In this document: positions 18,127 through 27,064 of the stretch, one piece after another | Layout: each line of letters starts with the position of its first letter | Numbering within the stretch: position 1 is the first letter of the stretch | Assembly: GCF_030413615.1 (NCBI RefSeq) | Contig: NZ_CP129236.1 | Coordinates: 604,001 to 668,000, forward strand | Length of the DNA: 64,000 nt | Direction of reading: 5' to 3' | Source: Planococcus shixiaomingii | GTDB taxonomy: Bacteria; Bacillota; Bacilli; Bacillales_A; Planococcaceae | Made by a program: the position numbers and the translations under genes | Notes under the pieces: model-generated | What the model saw: only the letters and a program-made list of their open reading frames with translations | The model's database searches: none | Told to the model about the DNA's origin: nothing

Positions 18127-19464
18127 ATGGATTGGATTATTGATTCGCTGCCGATTATCTCGGTCGCGCTAGGCGTAGCCTTGCTGTTGTTCTTGAATAT
18201 GAAAGTGAAATTGAACAGTTTTCTTGCGTTATTAATTTCTGCAATTTTTGTCGGGATTTTAAACGGTTTAAGATTGCCGGATGTTATTGAATCAATCAAA
18301 GCCGGTTTCGGCGGAACACTCGGAAGCTTAGCGCTGATTATCGGTCTGGGTGCCGTACTTGGTAAATTAATGGTCGACTCAGGAGCTGCGCAGCGTGTAG
18401 CTTCAACCTTATTGAGAAAATTCGGCGTGAAAAACATCGAATGGGCGATTCTGATCGTCGGCGGTATTTTCGGAATTTCTGTGTTTTATGAAGTGGCCTT
18501 CATCATCCTAGCGCCGCTTGTCATCAGTATTGCAATTGAAGCGAAAGTTTCGTATATGCGTCTTGGAATCACGATGGTTGCCGCTGCTACAATGGCGCAC
18601 AGTTTATTCCCGCCTCAGCCAGGCCCGACTGCACTTGTCGCTGCGTATGGTGCGGACATGGGTATGGTTTACATATTAGGAGTCGTAGTATTCATACCGG
18701 CAGTCATTGCTGCAGGAGTGATCTTGCCGAGATTGCTGCGCAATCTGGATAAGCCGGTTCCGCCTCTTTTGAAAAAACCGAAAGAATTTGCGGACAATGA
18801 AATGCCAGGTTTTGTAATCAGTATTTTGGTGCCGTTATTGCCGGCTATCATTATCACTGCTGCTACAATCATCAACTATTTTATCGAAGAAGGCTCTTTG
18901 ATCCACGACATCGTCAACTTCTTCGGCAGTGCTGAAATCAGCTTGCTTCTTGCTGTGTTGGTCGCTATTTATGTGTTCGGCCTTCGCCGCGGACGCAAAA
19001 TGCACGAAGTCATGGATTCGTTCTCGGGTGCTATCCAAAGCATTGCCATGATCATCCTGATTGTCGGTGCCGGTGGTGCTTTCAAACAAATCATTCTGGA
19101 TTCCGGCGTCGGCGATTACATCGCGTCGATGATGCAGAATACAAGCATTTCACCGTTGATCATGGCCTGGCTCATTACAGCCATCCTGCGTATTGCCACA
19201 GGTACAGGCGTAGTGTCTGCCATTACGGCGGCAGGGATTGTAGGGCCGATGATTCATACGTTTGATGTCAGCCCAGTGTTGATGGTTCTTGCGACTGCTG
19301 CAGGAAGCAACACGATCACGCACGTCAATGATGCATCGTTCTGGCTCTTCAAAGAATACTTCAACTTATCGATCAAAGAGACATTCAGAACATGGGGCTT
19401 GCTGCTATTGACGACTTCTCTCGTCGGCCTTGGTGTTGTACTGATTCTTGATTTGTTCATGTAA
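18127..19464 (+). CDS. GntP-family sugar-acid permease
   Basis: Membrane transporter of 445 aa with about 12-14 hydrophobic segments. The family motifs are visible: SLFPPQPGPTA (about 159-169) and GTGVVSAITAAG (about 360-371), and the closing THVNDASFWLFKEYF segment (about 398-412). GntP proteins import gluconate, ketogluconates or related aldonates by proton symport. Following the KDG operon by 48 bp, it probably supplies KDG, gluconate or a uronate; which one cannot be told. Confidence 0.9.
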   Translation: MDWIIDSLPIISVALGVALLLFLNMKVKLNSFLALLISAIFVGILNGLRLPDVIESIKAGFGGTLGSLALIIGLGAVLGKLMVDSGAAQRVASTLLRKFGVKNIEWAILIVGGIFGISVFYEVAFIILAPLVISIAIEAKVSYMRLGITMVAAATMAHSLFPPQPGPTALVAAYGADMGMVYILGVVVFIPAVIAAGVILPRLLRNLDKPVPPLLKKPKEFADNEMPGFVISILVPLLPAIIITAATIINYFIEEGSLIHDIVNFFGSAEISLLLAVLVAIYVFGLRRGRKMHEVMDSFSGAIQSIAMIILIVGAGGAFKQIILDSGVGDYIASMMQNTSISPLIMAWLITAILRIATGTGVVSAITAAGIVGPMIHTFDVSPVLMVLATAAGSNTITHVNDASFWLFKEYFNLSIKETFRTWGLLLLTTSLVGLGVVLILDLFM

Positions 19465-19474
19465 GAGAAGATAA

Positions 19475-19524
19475 GAGGCTATCTCAAAAGGTCATGAAAA
19501 ATGACTTTTAGGGATAGCCTTTTT
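19475..19524 (+). terminator. Terminator after the GntP permease
   Basis: Nested stem: AGGCTATC/GATAGCCT outside and AAAAGGTCAT/ATGACTTTT inside, followed by five T. Confidence 0.88.
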
Positions 19525-20178
19525 CAATTGAATAATATGGCTGATTTCCGTTCGGGCGGAGACTTTCTTATCTTTAGTCAAGCCATTTCTTTTCATAAAG
19601 AATGGAATGAGTGGGGCTTTCCGTTCCGGCGCTCGCTTTCCGCGGGCACGGCCTTAGCCGCTTCACTCACTGCGCTCGCTCCAGGGTCTTCGGCTCGTGC
19701 TGTCCCGCAGGAGTCGCGCGCCTGCACTCCAAGCAGCTTGTTCTGAAAGTACAGGAAGACAGGTAAATTAAAATGATTAATTTACCTGTCTATTTGGAGC
19801 TAATGGGACAGTTTCTTTGCTTCTGCACCGAAGCAACAGAGCGATGCAGAGAAAGGATCACAAGTTCTTCTCCGCTGTTTTGCTCCATAGGTTCTATTAT
19901 CAGCTTGCAGTAAAATAGCAAGCTTCAGAAAGTCACTTAAGATCTTAAGAAATCTCTTAGCTTCGGCGCGTCCATGGGCTAGACGACGCGAGGAGGACGA
20001 GTGCTTTTCTCGGCTCTTGGCAGGAGTAGTCTCTCTGCCCTTCCAAAGCGATCGAAGTGGAATACAAATGTTGCCCTCTGTTGTTCAGCTTATATAAGTT
20101 AATTTATATTGCATGATTTGAAACTTCTTGCAAAATTTTTCGTATGAATAAATCAATAGGAAGAAATGAGGGATAAAC
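19525..20178. other. Gene-poor region with GC-rich repeat-like sequence
   Basis: About 650 bp without a credible gene. Bases ~19615-19740 are GC-rich and carry short phrases such as CGCTCGCTTTCCGCGGGCAC and CCCGCAGGAGTCGCGCGCC that resemble dispersed intergenic repeats of Bacillales. Bases ~19970-20050 carry a similar, more decayed phrase (GCGAGGAGGACGAG, GGCAGGAGTAG). Open frames crossing it have no ribosome site and unlike codon use. It may be relics of a repeat family; nothing else is recognised. Confidence 0.5.
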
Positions 20179-20310
20179 ATGACAAAAGAGCAGCCGAAGA
20201 AAAGACGTTCATGGTTACCGGATGTACTGATTGAAATAGGTGGTGTGCTGTTTGAGATTATCCTCCTTGTTCCGCGGGTAGTCATCAGAATAGTAAAAGA
20301 CATCACGTAA
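20179..20310 (+). CDS. 43-aa microprotein with amphipathic or membrane helix
   Basis: Short gene preceded by GAGGGATAAAC, starting MTKEQPKKRRSWLPDVLIEI and ending in a hydrophobic stretch with interspersed charges (GVLFEIILLVPRVVIRIVKDIT). A basic N-terminus followed by one likely membrane-associated helix. It lies 19 bp before rtcB and is probably on the same transcript. I do not recognise a family. The clean ribosome spacing and protein-like composition support it, but comparison is needed for certainty. Confidence 0.65.
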   Translation: MTKEQPKKRRSWLPDVLIEIGGVLFEIILLVPRVVIRIVKDIT

Positions 20311-20329
20311 CAATCAAAGGGGGAACAGA

Positions 20330-21538
20330 ATGAAAACGACCGTTTTTGGGGAACATGAAGAACAAACATTGCGGCAGTTCCAGAACTGCTTGAATACCGG
20401 CCAAGTCATAGGAGGCGTGCTTTGCGCGGACGGCCATTACGGCTACAGCCAGCCGGTGGGCGGAGTGGTGGTTTACGACCGCCAAATCTCGCCGTCCGGT
20501 GTCGGCTACGATATCGCCTGCGGAAATAAAGCCGTGCTGACTAACTTGAAATACAATGATATCAAAAAAGACTTGCCGCAAATCATGAATGCCATTAACG
20601 CCAAGATTTCCTTTGGCATCGGGCGGAAAAACAAAGAGCAGGTCGATCACGAATTGTTCGACGATCCAGACTGGAATGTCTATCGGCAAATTGGCCAGCA
20701 AGAGCACGACAAATTGAAGAAGCTGGCAATCGAGCAGCTCGGCACGGTTGGTTCCGGCAACCATTACGTGGACATCCTTGTTGACGAAAAGACACAAGAT
20801 GTCTGGGTGGCCAACCATTTTGGCAGCCGCGGCTTTGGCCATAAAACGGCGAGCGGGTTTTTGAACTTGGCGAACGGCCGCCTGTTTTCCGATAAAGCGC
20901 CTGGCGAAAGCATGGAACAAGCGCCGACATTGCTCGATTTGGACAGTGAAGTCGGAGACATGTACTACCGGGCGATGACGCTCGCTGGCCGCTACGCCTA
21001 CGCCGGACGGGATTACGTTGCCGACCAGGTGCTGTCGATTCTCGGTGCAGCGCCTCTTTTCTCGGTCCATAATCATCACAATTTTGCCTGGAAAGAAAAT
21101 CATTTCGGCCAAGAGACGATTGTAGTCCGGAAAGGGGCGACGCCGTCTGCAGCTGGCCAGCTTGGTTTTATCGGCGGCAGCATGGGCGATATTTGCGTCA
21201 TTGTGAAAGGAAAAGATACGGAAGCGAACATCAACGCTTTCAGCAGCACCGTGCATGGGGCCGGCCGCATCATGAGCCGGACACAAGCCGCCGGGAAGAT
21301 GAACTGGAAAACCCGCCAACGTTCTGGCGGCCAAATCACCGAAAAGCAAATGTACAGAGCGGTCAAAGCATTTGGCGTCGAACTTCGCGGCGCGGGCACT
21401 GATGAAAGCCCGTTTGTTTACCGGAAACTCCAAACAGTGCTCGATGCCCATAAGGACACGATCGAAGTGCTGCATGTTTTGAAACCGGTCGGTGTCTGCA
21501 TGGCAGGAGCAAACGAATTGGATCCGTATAAAGATTGA
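20330..21538 (+). CDS. rtcB: RtcB family RNA-splicing ligase
   Basis: GTP- and Mn-dependent RNA ligase that joins 2',3'-cyclic-phosphate and 5'-OH RNA ends. The 402-aa protein has the metal-binding CADGHYGYSQPVGGVV segment (about 28-43), SGVGYDIACG (about 56-65), GTVGSGNHYVD (about 140-150), the HNHHNFAW metal motif (about 247-254), and the guanylylated-His region SSTVHGAGRIMSR (about 307-319). CAAAGGGGG precedes ATG 20330. No RtcA cyclase or archease gene is adjacent; the only companion is the upstream microprotein. The biological substrate in Firmicutes is not settled. Confidence 0.94.
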   Translation: MKTTVFGEHEEQTLRQFQNCLNTGQVIGGVLCADGHYGYSQPVGGVVVYDRQISPSGVGYDIACGNKAVLTNLKYNDIKKDLPQIMNAINAKISFGIGRKNKEQVDHELFDDPDWNVYRQIGQQEHDKLKKLAIEQLGTVGSGNHYVDILVDEKTQDVWVANHFGSRGFGHKTASGFLNLANGRLFSDKAPGESMEQAPTLLDLDSEVGDMYYRAMTLAGRYAYAGRDYVADQVLSILGAAPLFSVHNHHNFAWKENHFGQETIVVRKGATPSAAGQLGFIGGSMGDICVIVKGKDTEANINAFSSTVHGAGRIMSRTQAAGKMNWKTRQRSGGQITEKQMYRAVKAFGVELRGAGTDESPFVYRKLQTVLDAHKDTIEVLHVLKPVGVCMAGANELDPYKD

Positions 21539-21542
21539 TAAG

Positions 21543-21579
21543 AAGCGCTTAAAGCGAAAGAAGCTTTAGGCGCTTTTTT
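21543..21579 (+). terminator. Terminator after rtcB
   Basis: AAGCGCTTAAAGC and GCTTTAGGCGCTT arms with a single bulge, then T6. Confidence 0.85.
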
Positions 21580-21614
21580 ACGGAGGAAACAGTTGTTGGA
21601 TAATAAAAGAAAAG

Positions 21615-21642
21615 TTGAATAAATATTTCAGAAATTTATAAT
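21615..21642 (+). promoter_or_regulatory. Promoter of the cytosolic GH3 gene
   Basis: -35 TTGAAT at 21615-21620 and a perfect -10 TATAAT at 21637-21642, 16-bp spacer. It would give a leader of about 160 nt holding a near-perfect inverted repeat (GAATGTGGAT/ATCCGCATTC, 21671-21690) and TTGAC-N6-GTCAA at 21770-21785. The leader may be regulatory. Confidence 0.55.
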
Positions 21643-21808
21643 TAGCTTTAATAATCAATACCTAAGACGAGAATGTGGATATCCGCATTCGTGATAGATG
21701 AATCGCAGAAAAAGTCCTCGAGCACCCGAATGACTGAGGCGTGCAGCATGTGTGTATACAAATACAGTATTGACGAGTCTGTCAAAGGATTAAAGGAGGA
21801 GCAAGAAG

Positions 21809-23395
21809 ATGACACTAAAAAAGAAAGTTGGCCGCTTAATGATCGCCGGGTTTTACGGTAAGACCGTGTCAGATAAAATAAAACACCTGATCCATACTTA
21901 CCATATCGGCGGCATCATTTTATTCGTCCGCAATATCGGCACACCGGCAGAAATTTTAGAACTCACTCGGAATCTGCAAAAGGAAGCGAAAGCAGCGGGC
22001 TATGAAAAACCGCTGCTCATCTGCCTTGATCAGGAAAACGGCACCGTCCGCAGAATCAGCGAAGGAGCCACCGCCGTTCCTGGCGCGATGCTGCTCGGAG
22101 CGACGCACAACCCAAAACACGCTTATCAAGCGGGCATCGTGACCGGAAAAGAACTGAAAGCGCTGGGTATCAACTGGAACCTTGCGCCTGTTGTTGATAT
22201 CAACAACAATCCGGAAAATCCGGTCATTGGGGTCCGTTCTTTTGGTGAACAGGCTAATGATGTTGCGGAAATGGCTAAACAGTTTATGCTGGGCATGAGA
22301 AAAGCGGGCATCCTGTCGACGCTGAAACATTTTCCTGGGCATGGCGACACCAATGTGGATTCCCATCGGGATTTGCCGGTCATCGATCATGATTTAAAAA
22401 GGCTGCATGAAGTAGAACTTGTGCCATTCAAGGAATGCATTGCAAATGGGGCAGATGCCGTAATGAGTGCACACGTCTATTTTCCTGCCTTGGAAAAAGA
22501 ACCCAATGTGCCTGCTACTTTGTCACGCGCAGTGATTACCGGACTGCTTCGGGAAGAGCTGGGGTTTGATGGCGTCATCACCACAGATTGCATGGAGATG
22601 GATGCCATCATAAATGGGATTGGTACGGTAAAAGGCTGCGTAAAGGCGCTCGAAGCTGGAGCGGATATGGTGATGGTGTCGCACGGCTATACCATGCAGG
22701 AACAAGTGGTTTTGGAATTAACGGCAGCTTTAGAGAGAGGAGAGATTTCAGAGTTGCAAATCGACCAGTCGATTGCGCGAATCGAGCGCATGATGTCTAA
22801 CAATATATCTTGGGCTGATATTGAGGCAACTCAAGAAGTGGAAGCTTTTATTGGATCACAGGAACACTATGATGAGATGAAAGCAATCTATCGAAACGGC
22901 ATTACGGAAGTGGGAGAAAAGGGCGTGCTTATCCAAGGGAAAACCAAGGTTCTAGTGGTTTATCCAGCGGACGATTATTCTGCTATAGCTGAAGACTTGC
23001 ACATTGCCAATTCGGCATTAGCGGAAGAATTAAAGGCTGTCCATGAACACGTTGAAGCGTGGGAGATTGATTTGTCCCACTACGAAGAGGGGTTAGTTGA
23101 TCTTGTCCAAAAATTAGAAACTTGCGATCACGTTGTGGTGCTGACTTCGAATGCAGCCAGGGCCAAAGAGCAGCAAAAACTGGTTGCCCAATTAATTGAT
23201 AGCGGCAAGCCGGTAGACGTCATCGCCATTCGCATACCGTACGACGCGGCCTTGTTCCCCAAGGCAAACCGCCGGATTTGCACGTATGAATTTACGCCGA
23301 CCGCTTGTGAAGTCGTTGCAGAAGCGTTAATTGGCCAAACAGCAGTTAACGGAAAACTTCCGGTAACGTTAGGCATTTATAAAAATTTGAATTGA
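21809..23395 (+). CDS. Cytosolic GH3 beta-N-acetylglucosaminidase (NagZ-like)
   Basis: Glycoside hydrolase family 3 enzyme of 528 aa, expected to remove GlcNAc from muropeptide sugars. The NagZ signature KHFPGHGDTNVDSH is at about 173-186 and supplies the catalytic His-Asp dyad; the nucleophile Asp is in VITTDCMEMDAI near 249. A C-terminal domain of about 200 aa follows the barrel, as in Gram-positive NagZ. There is no signal peptide (MTLKKKVGRLMIAGFYG), unlike the secreted paralogue at 30011, so it should act inside the cell. It opens the muropeptide locus. Substrate choice (GlcNAc-MurNAc, phosphorylated or not) is inferred. Confidence 0.88.
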   Translation: MTLKKKVGRLMIAGFYGKTVSDKIKHLIHTYHIGGIILFVRNIGTPAEILELTRNLQKEAKAAGYEKPLLICLDQENGTVRRISEGATAVPGAMLLGATHNPKHAYQAGIVTGKELKALGINWNLAPVVDINNNPENPVIGVRSFGEQANDVAEMAKQFMLGMRKAGILSTLKHFPGHGDTNVDSHRDLPVIDHDLKRLHEVELVPFKECIANGADAVMSAHVYFPALEKEPNVPATLSRAVITGLLREELGFDGVITTDCMEMDAIINGIGTVKGCVKALEAGADMVMVSHGYTMQEQVVLELTAALERGEISELQIDQSIARIERMMSNNISWADIEATQEVEAFIGSQEHYDEMKAIYRNGITEVGEKGVLIQGKTKVLVVYPADDYSAIAEDLHIANSALAEELKAVHEHVEAWEIDLSHYEEGLVDLVQKLETCDHVVVLTSNAARAKEQQKLVAQLIDSGKPVDVIAIRIPYDAALFPKANRRICTYEFTPTACEVVAEALIGQTAVNGKLPVTLGIYKNLN

Positions 23396-23441
23396 TACAG
23401 GAAAGCTGCCCTGCCGGGAATTTTTCAAGTTTTAGTTTTCA

Positions 23442-23469
23442 TTTGCGCCTCAAACCGTTCTCCTATACT
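23442..23469 (+). promoter_or_regulatory. Possible promoter of murR
   Basis: -10 TATACT at 23464-23469 with a weak -35 TTTGCG at 23442-23447, 16-bp spacer, 60 bp before the murR start. Confidence 0.4.
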
Positions 23470-23528
23470 ATTCAGTAGAGGCTAAAGTACTGCATATAAG
23501 GCAACGGAATCTGGTTGGAGGTTTAGTT

Positions 23529-24377
23529 ATGAAATCGTTGGTATCAAAAATAGAATCAAGTTTGCCTCAATTGTCTGAAGCGGAAAGACGGATAGGCGAA
23601 TATATCATTGAAAGGCCAGAAGCCATACCTCATATGACCACGAAGGAGTTATCCGAAAAATCGGGTGTGAGTGAAGCTTCGATTATTCGTTTCTGTAAGT
23701 CGATCGGGATCGGGAGCTTTAAATCATTTAAATTGGCTCTTTTAAAAGACGTGACGCTGACGGATACAAATTTAACGGATTTTTCGGTTTTGCAACAGAA
23801 AGATTCGCCTTACGATTTGTTTCATAAAATTATTCATGTCAATAAGTCGGCCATTGAATCATGCGCAGATTCCATGGATCGTAAAGAGCTGGCAAAAGCG
23901 GTGGAAGCTCTTAAGAATGCTGAAAAAGTTGTGTTTTTTGGTGTGGGTGGTTCATCAACTGCGGCAGTCGATGCCCAGTATAAGTTTACAAAACTCGGGT
24001 ATCATTCCATCACATCGCTGGATTTCCACTACATGCTGTCGCTCATTCCGCATTTAACGGAAAAAGACATCTTTGTGGCCATTAGCACTTCTGGGAAAAC
24101 AAAAGACGTCCTGGAATTGTCCCGATTTGCTAAAAAAAGAGGGGCAAAGGTTATCGCGCTTACAAACATCAACAAATCCCCTTTATATAAAGAAGCGGAC
24201 ATTCGGCTCTGTACACCAAACGTGGAGCAGGATTTCCGGATTGGCAGCATCTCATCAAGAATGACGCAATTAACAGTGATCGATACCCTTTACATGAGCA
24301 TGTTCCATCACATCGGTGAAAAAGTGGTGCAAAAATACTACGATGCACGCGCGGAAATGGAAAATCTGCGAAGATGA
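23529..24377 (+). CDS. murR: MurR/RpiR family transcriptional regulator
   Basis: Regulator of 282 aa with an N-terminal RpiR-type helix-turn-helix (TTKELSEKSGVSEASIIRFCKS, about 39-60) and a C-terminal SIS sugar-phosphate-binding domain (FFGVGGSSTAAVDAQYKF, about 137-154; AISTSGKTKDVL near 185). MurR proteins sense MurNAc-6-phosphate and repress MurNAc catabolism genes. The gene has its own GGAGG site and is followed by a possible terminator before murQ, so murR and murQ may be separate transcripts. Confidence 0.9.
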   Translation: MKSLVSKIESSLPQLSEAERRIGEYIIERPEAIPHMTTKELSEKSGVSEASIIRFCKSIGIGSFKSFKLALLKDVTLTDTNLTDFSVLQQKDSPYDLFHKIIHVNKSAIESCADSMDRKELAKAVEALKNAEKVVFFGVGGSSTAAVDAQYKFTKLGYHSITSLDFHYMLSLIPHLTEKDIFVAISTSGKTKDVLELSRFAKKRGAKVIALTNINKSPLYKEADIRLCTPNVEQDFRIGSISSRMTQLTVIDTLYMSMFHHIGEKVVQKYYDARAEMENLRR

Positions 24378-24393
24378 AACGAATAAAGGAATC

Positions 24394-24426
24394 TAGGGAC
24401 ACTACTCCAAGTGGTGTTCTATTTTT
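24394..24426 (+). terminator. Possible terminator after murR
   Basis: AGGGACACTAC and GTGGTGTTCT can pair with G-T wobbles around a TCCAA loop and are followed by ATTTTT. Imperfect, so moderate confidence. Confidence 0.5.
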
Positions 24427-24467
24427 CTGTCAATTGAAATTAAATTTCTAATTTATTAATAATTATA

Positions 24468-24495
24468 TTGACTTAAAGTTTCGTTGGCTTACAAT
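24468..24495 (+). promoter_or_regulatory. Promoter of murQ-murP-mupG
   Basis: -35 TTGACT at 24468-24473 and -10 TACAAT at 24490-24495, 16-bp spacer, 35 bp before the murQ start. Confidence 0.7.
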
Positions 24496-24529
24496 TAAAA
24501 CATGAAATAAATTCCAAAAGGGTGATTTA

Positions 24530-25414
24530 ATGCTAGAAAATTTATCTACAGAACAAAGAAACCATGAAACAATGCAGTTGGACGAAAAATCTACAATGGA
24601 AATACTGGAAATGATGAATAAGGAAGATCGAAAGGTGCCGCTCGCAATTGCGAATGAAATGGAACAAATAGAGCAAGCGGTAAAAGCAGTCATTGCATCG
24701 TTCAAAGCTGGCGGCCGGCTGATTTATTTGGGAGCAGGAACGAGCGGACGTTTAGGTGTGCTTGATGCAGTGGAATGTGGGCCAACCTTCGGCATTTCAT
24801 CGGAAGTGGTTATGGGATTTTTGGCCGGCGGAATGAAAGCGTTCTCAGAAGCGGTCGAGGGAGCGGAAGATAGTTTTGAAATAGGCAAGGAAGACTTGGA
24901 GTCAGTTTCTTTAACTGACAAAGATACGGTGATCGGCATTGCGGCGAGCGGCCGAACTCCTTATGTGATAGGGGCTTTGCAGTATGCTGCAGAAAGAGGC
25001 GCAAACACAGTGGCAATTTCCTGCAACAAAGGGGCTGAAATTAGCCGGTATGCGCAAATTGCCATCGAAATTGAAACGGGTCCTGAAGTATTGACGGGTT
25101 CGACGCGATTGAAAGCGGGAACCGCTCAAAAACTGGTGTTGAATATGATTTCCACAGCTTCCATGATCGGCATCGGCAAAGCTTACGGCAATCTGATGGT
25201 AGATGTGCAAGCGACAAATTTAAAATTGATTGAGCGCTCCAAGAAAATCATCATGGATTCCACGCAAGTCGACTATGATACAGCGCAACAGTACTACGAA
25301 AAAGCCGACGGGCAGGTCAAGACAGCAATTGTCATGATATTGCTCGATTGCACGAAGGAAGAAGCGGAAGCGAAATTAGAATCAGCAGGCGGCTTTGTAC
25401 GCAAAGCAGTATAG
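24530..25414 (+). CDS. murQ: N-acetylmuramic acid 6-phosphate etherase
   Basis: Cleaves the lactyl ether of MurNAc-6P to give GlcNAc-6P and D-lactate. The 294-aa length is normal. The SIS-domain motif LGAGTSGRLGVLDAVECGPTFG at about 67-88 includes the catalytic Glu of ECGPT; a second conserved stretch GPEVLTGSTRLKAGTAQK lies at about 184-201. murP follows after 31 bp. Its product enters the NagA-NagB pathway encoded 11 kb downstream. Confidence 0.97.
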   Translation: MLENLSTEQRNHETMQLDEKSTMEILEMMNKEDRKVPLAIANEMEQIEQAVKAVIASFKAGGRLIYLGAGTSGRLGVLDAVECGPTFGISSEVVMGFLAGGMKAFSEAVEGAEDSFEIGKEDLESVSLTDKDTVIGIAASGRTPYVIGALQYAAERGANTVAISCNKGAEISRYAQIAIEIETGPEVLTGSTRLKAGTAQKLVLNMISTASMIGIGKAYGNLMVDVQATNLKLIERSKKIIMDSTQVDYDTAQQYYEKADGQVKTAIVMILLDCTKEEAEAKLESAGGFVRKAV

Positions 25415-25445
25415 CAGATAAAAAAATGGGAGAGCGGGGGATAGT

Positions 25446-26825
25446 ATGAAGAAAGAACAAAAAATGGCTCATGACATTCTCGGAAAAGTCGGGGGAAAAG
25501 AGAATGTCCAGAAAGTGGCCCACTGTATGACGCGTCTGCGGTTGTCACTAAAAGACGACAACAAAGCGAATATCGCTGATTTGAAAAGAATAGATGGGGT
25601 AATGGGCGTCGTCGAAGACGACACGCTGCAAATTGTTATTGGACCGGGAACAGTCAACAAAGTGGCTGCCGAAATGAGCAATGAAACAGGTTTGGCTATT
25701 GGGGAAGAAGCTTTTGTAGATGAAAGCGACTTGGATTTCAGCGAACGGGCTGCTCTCAAAAAAGCGAGTTTAAAAGAAAAAAATAAAACACCATTCAAGC
25801 TTTTCCTGCGCAGAGTCGGAAATATATTTATTCCGTTAATTCCTGGGTTAGTGGCATCTGGAATCATCAACGGAGCTGCCAACTTCGCGAAAAATGCGGG
25901 AGTCGATGCAACAGTAACATGGATGCAAATCTTATTGTTGTTGGGAAGTACGATATTTGCCTACCTGGCTATTTTAGTCGGTTGGAACACGGCCAAAGAA
26001 TTCGGCGGCTCTCCAGTATTAGGTGCGATTGCCGGAGGTATTTTGTTCAATCCGCTGCTTGCGGATATTACGATATACGGCGAACCATTGGTAGTAGGGC
26101 GAGGCGGGCTTTTCGGGGTTATCTTTGCAGCTTGGCTGATGACGTTCATTGAAAAAAGAGTACGTTCGGTCATGCACAGTTCAGTGGATATTCTAGTTAC
26201 ACCTTTGATTACCATATTAGTGGTTGGTTTCGTAGCGCTTTATGGCATTATGCCAGTTGCGGGTATATTATCCGATGGTATTACGACTGGATTGACTGCG
26301 CTTCTGGATGTTGGTGGCGTGGTTGCCGGCGCTATTCTTGCAGGTTTCTTCTTGCCGCTTGTTATGCTTGGCCTGCACCACGGCTTGACGCCTATCCATT
26401 TGGAACTGATGAATACGCTGGGCAGTACCGCTTTGCTGCCAATTTTAGCAATGGCTGGAGCGGGGCAAGTCGGGGGAACAATCGCGATTTTTGTTAAAAC
26501 AAAAAATCAGCGTTTGCGCAATATCATTAAAGGTGCGCTTCCGGTAGGTGTTCTTGGAATCGGGGAACCGCTTTTATACGGTGTTACCTTGCCGCTAGGG
26601 CGTCCTTTCATCACAGCATGCCTCGGTGCAGCATGTGGCGGCGCATTCCAAGCAGTTATGAATACGGCAGCTCTTGGAATTGGCGTATCAGGAATTTCCT
26701 TGATTCCATTGATTGCTGAGAACAAGTATCTTCTATACTTCCTCGGCTTGGTTGTTGCTTATGTATTTGGATTCATCTTCACTTACTTGTTCGGCTTTAA
26801 AGAAGAAATGGCAGAAGGAATTTAA
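25446..26825 (+). CDS. murP: MurNAc-specific PTS enzyme IIBC
   Basis: Imports and phosphorylates MurNAc, or the MurNAc-GlcNAc disaccharide as shown for staphylococcal MurP. The N-terminal EIIB domain carries the phosphorylated Cys27 (AHCMTRLRL); the EIIC domain starts near residue 118 with about ten hydrophobic segments and the motif GIGEPLLYGVTLP. It is 459 aa and has no EIIA domain, so it must borrow one; the EIIA domain of NagP in the same locus, or a glucose-type EIIA, could serve. Assignment to MurNAc rests on murR, murQ and mupG next door. Confidence 0.92.
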   Translation: MKKEQKMAHDILGKVGGKENVQKVAHCMTRLRLSLKDDNKANIADLKRIDGVMGVVEDDTLQIVIGPGTVNKVAAEMSNETGLAIGEEAFVDESDLDFSERAALKKASLKEKNKTPFKLFLRRVGNIFIPLIPGLVASGIINGAANFAKNAGVDATVTWMQILLLLGSTIFAYLAILVGWNTAKEFGGSPVLGAIAGGILFNPLLADITIYGEPLVVGRGGLFGVIFAAWLMTFIEKRVRSVMHSSVDILVTPLITILVVGFVALYGIMPVAGILSDGITTGLTALLDVGGVVAGAILAGFFLPLVMLGLHHGLTPIHLELMNTLGSTALLPILAMAGAGQVGGTIAIFVKTKNQRLRNIIKGALPVGVLGIGEPLLYGVTLPLGRPFITACLGAACGGAFQAVMNTAALGIGVSGISLIPLIAENKYLLYFLGLVVAYVFGFIFTYLFGFKEEMAEGI

Positions 26826-26967
26826 GAAAAGCGGAGGCGTTCGTCCAGCCCCGACAAGCGCTGGAGGGATTGCAGGCGCTGGCGCTATTTGCCAGAGCCA
26901 GCAAGACCGAAGCGATCTCGAGGGGCTGAACGCCGAGCTGGACAATAAGAAAAGCGGAGGCGTTCGT
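26823..26967. repeat. Dispersed intergenic repeat with a duplicated 22-bp end
   Basis: An identical 22-bp word beginning TAAGAAAAGCGGAGG occurs at 26823-26844 and 26946-26967. Between them GGCGTTCGTCCAGCCCC (26836-26852) can pair with GGGGCTGAACGCC (26922-26934), giving a large imperfect hairpin. The composition and AAGAAAAGCGGAGGCG opening resemble repeats scattered between genes in many Bacillaceae and Planococcaceae (recalled, not searched). The first copy includes the murP stop codon. Confidence 0.75.
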
Positions 26968-27064
26968 GCGGCGCTTAAAATTAAAATTTGAAAGATTCAT
27001 AAACAAAGAAGAGGGAGAGAAATTCTCCCTTTTTTATTTTATACAAAAAAGAGGAGGCGCCAAA

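Noticed and set aside
19501..19746. Plus-strand frame of 81 codons after the GntP gene
   Set aside because: It begins inside the terminator, has no ribosome site, and runs through the GC-rich repeat-like stretch.
20303..21475. Long minus-strand open frame (390 codons) opposite rtcB
   Set aside because: It is the antisense shadow of rtcB; the plus-strand protein has all RtcB motifs and a ribosome site, while the minus frame resembles no protein and has shadow-like composition (Arg/His/Phe-rich).
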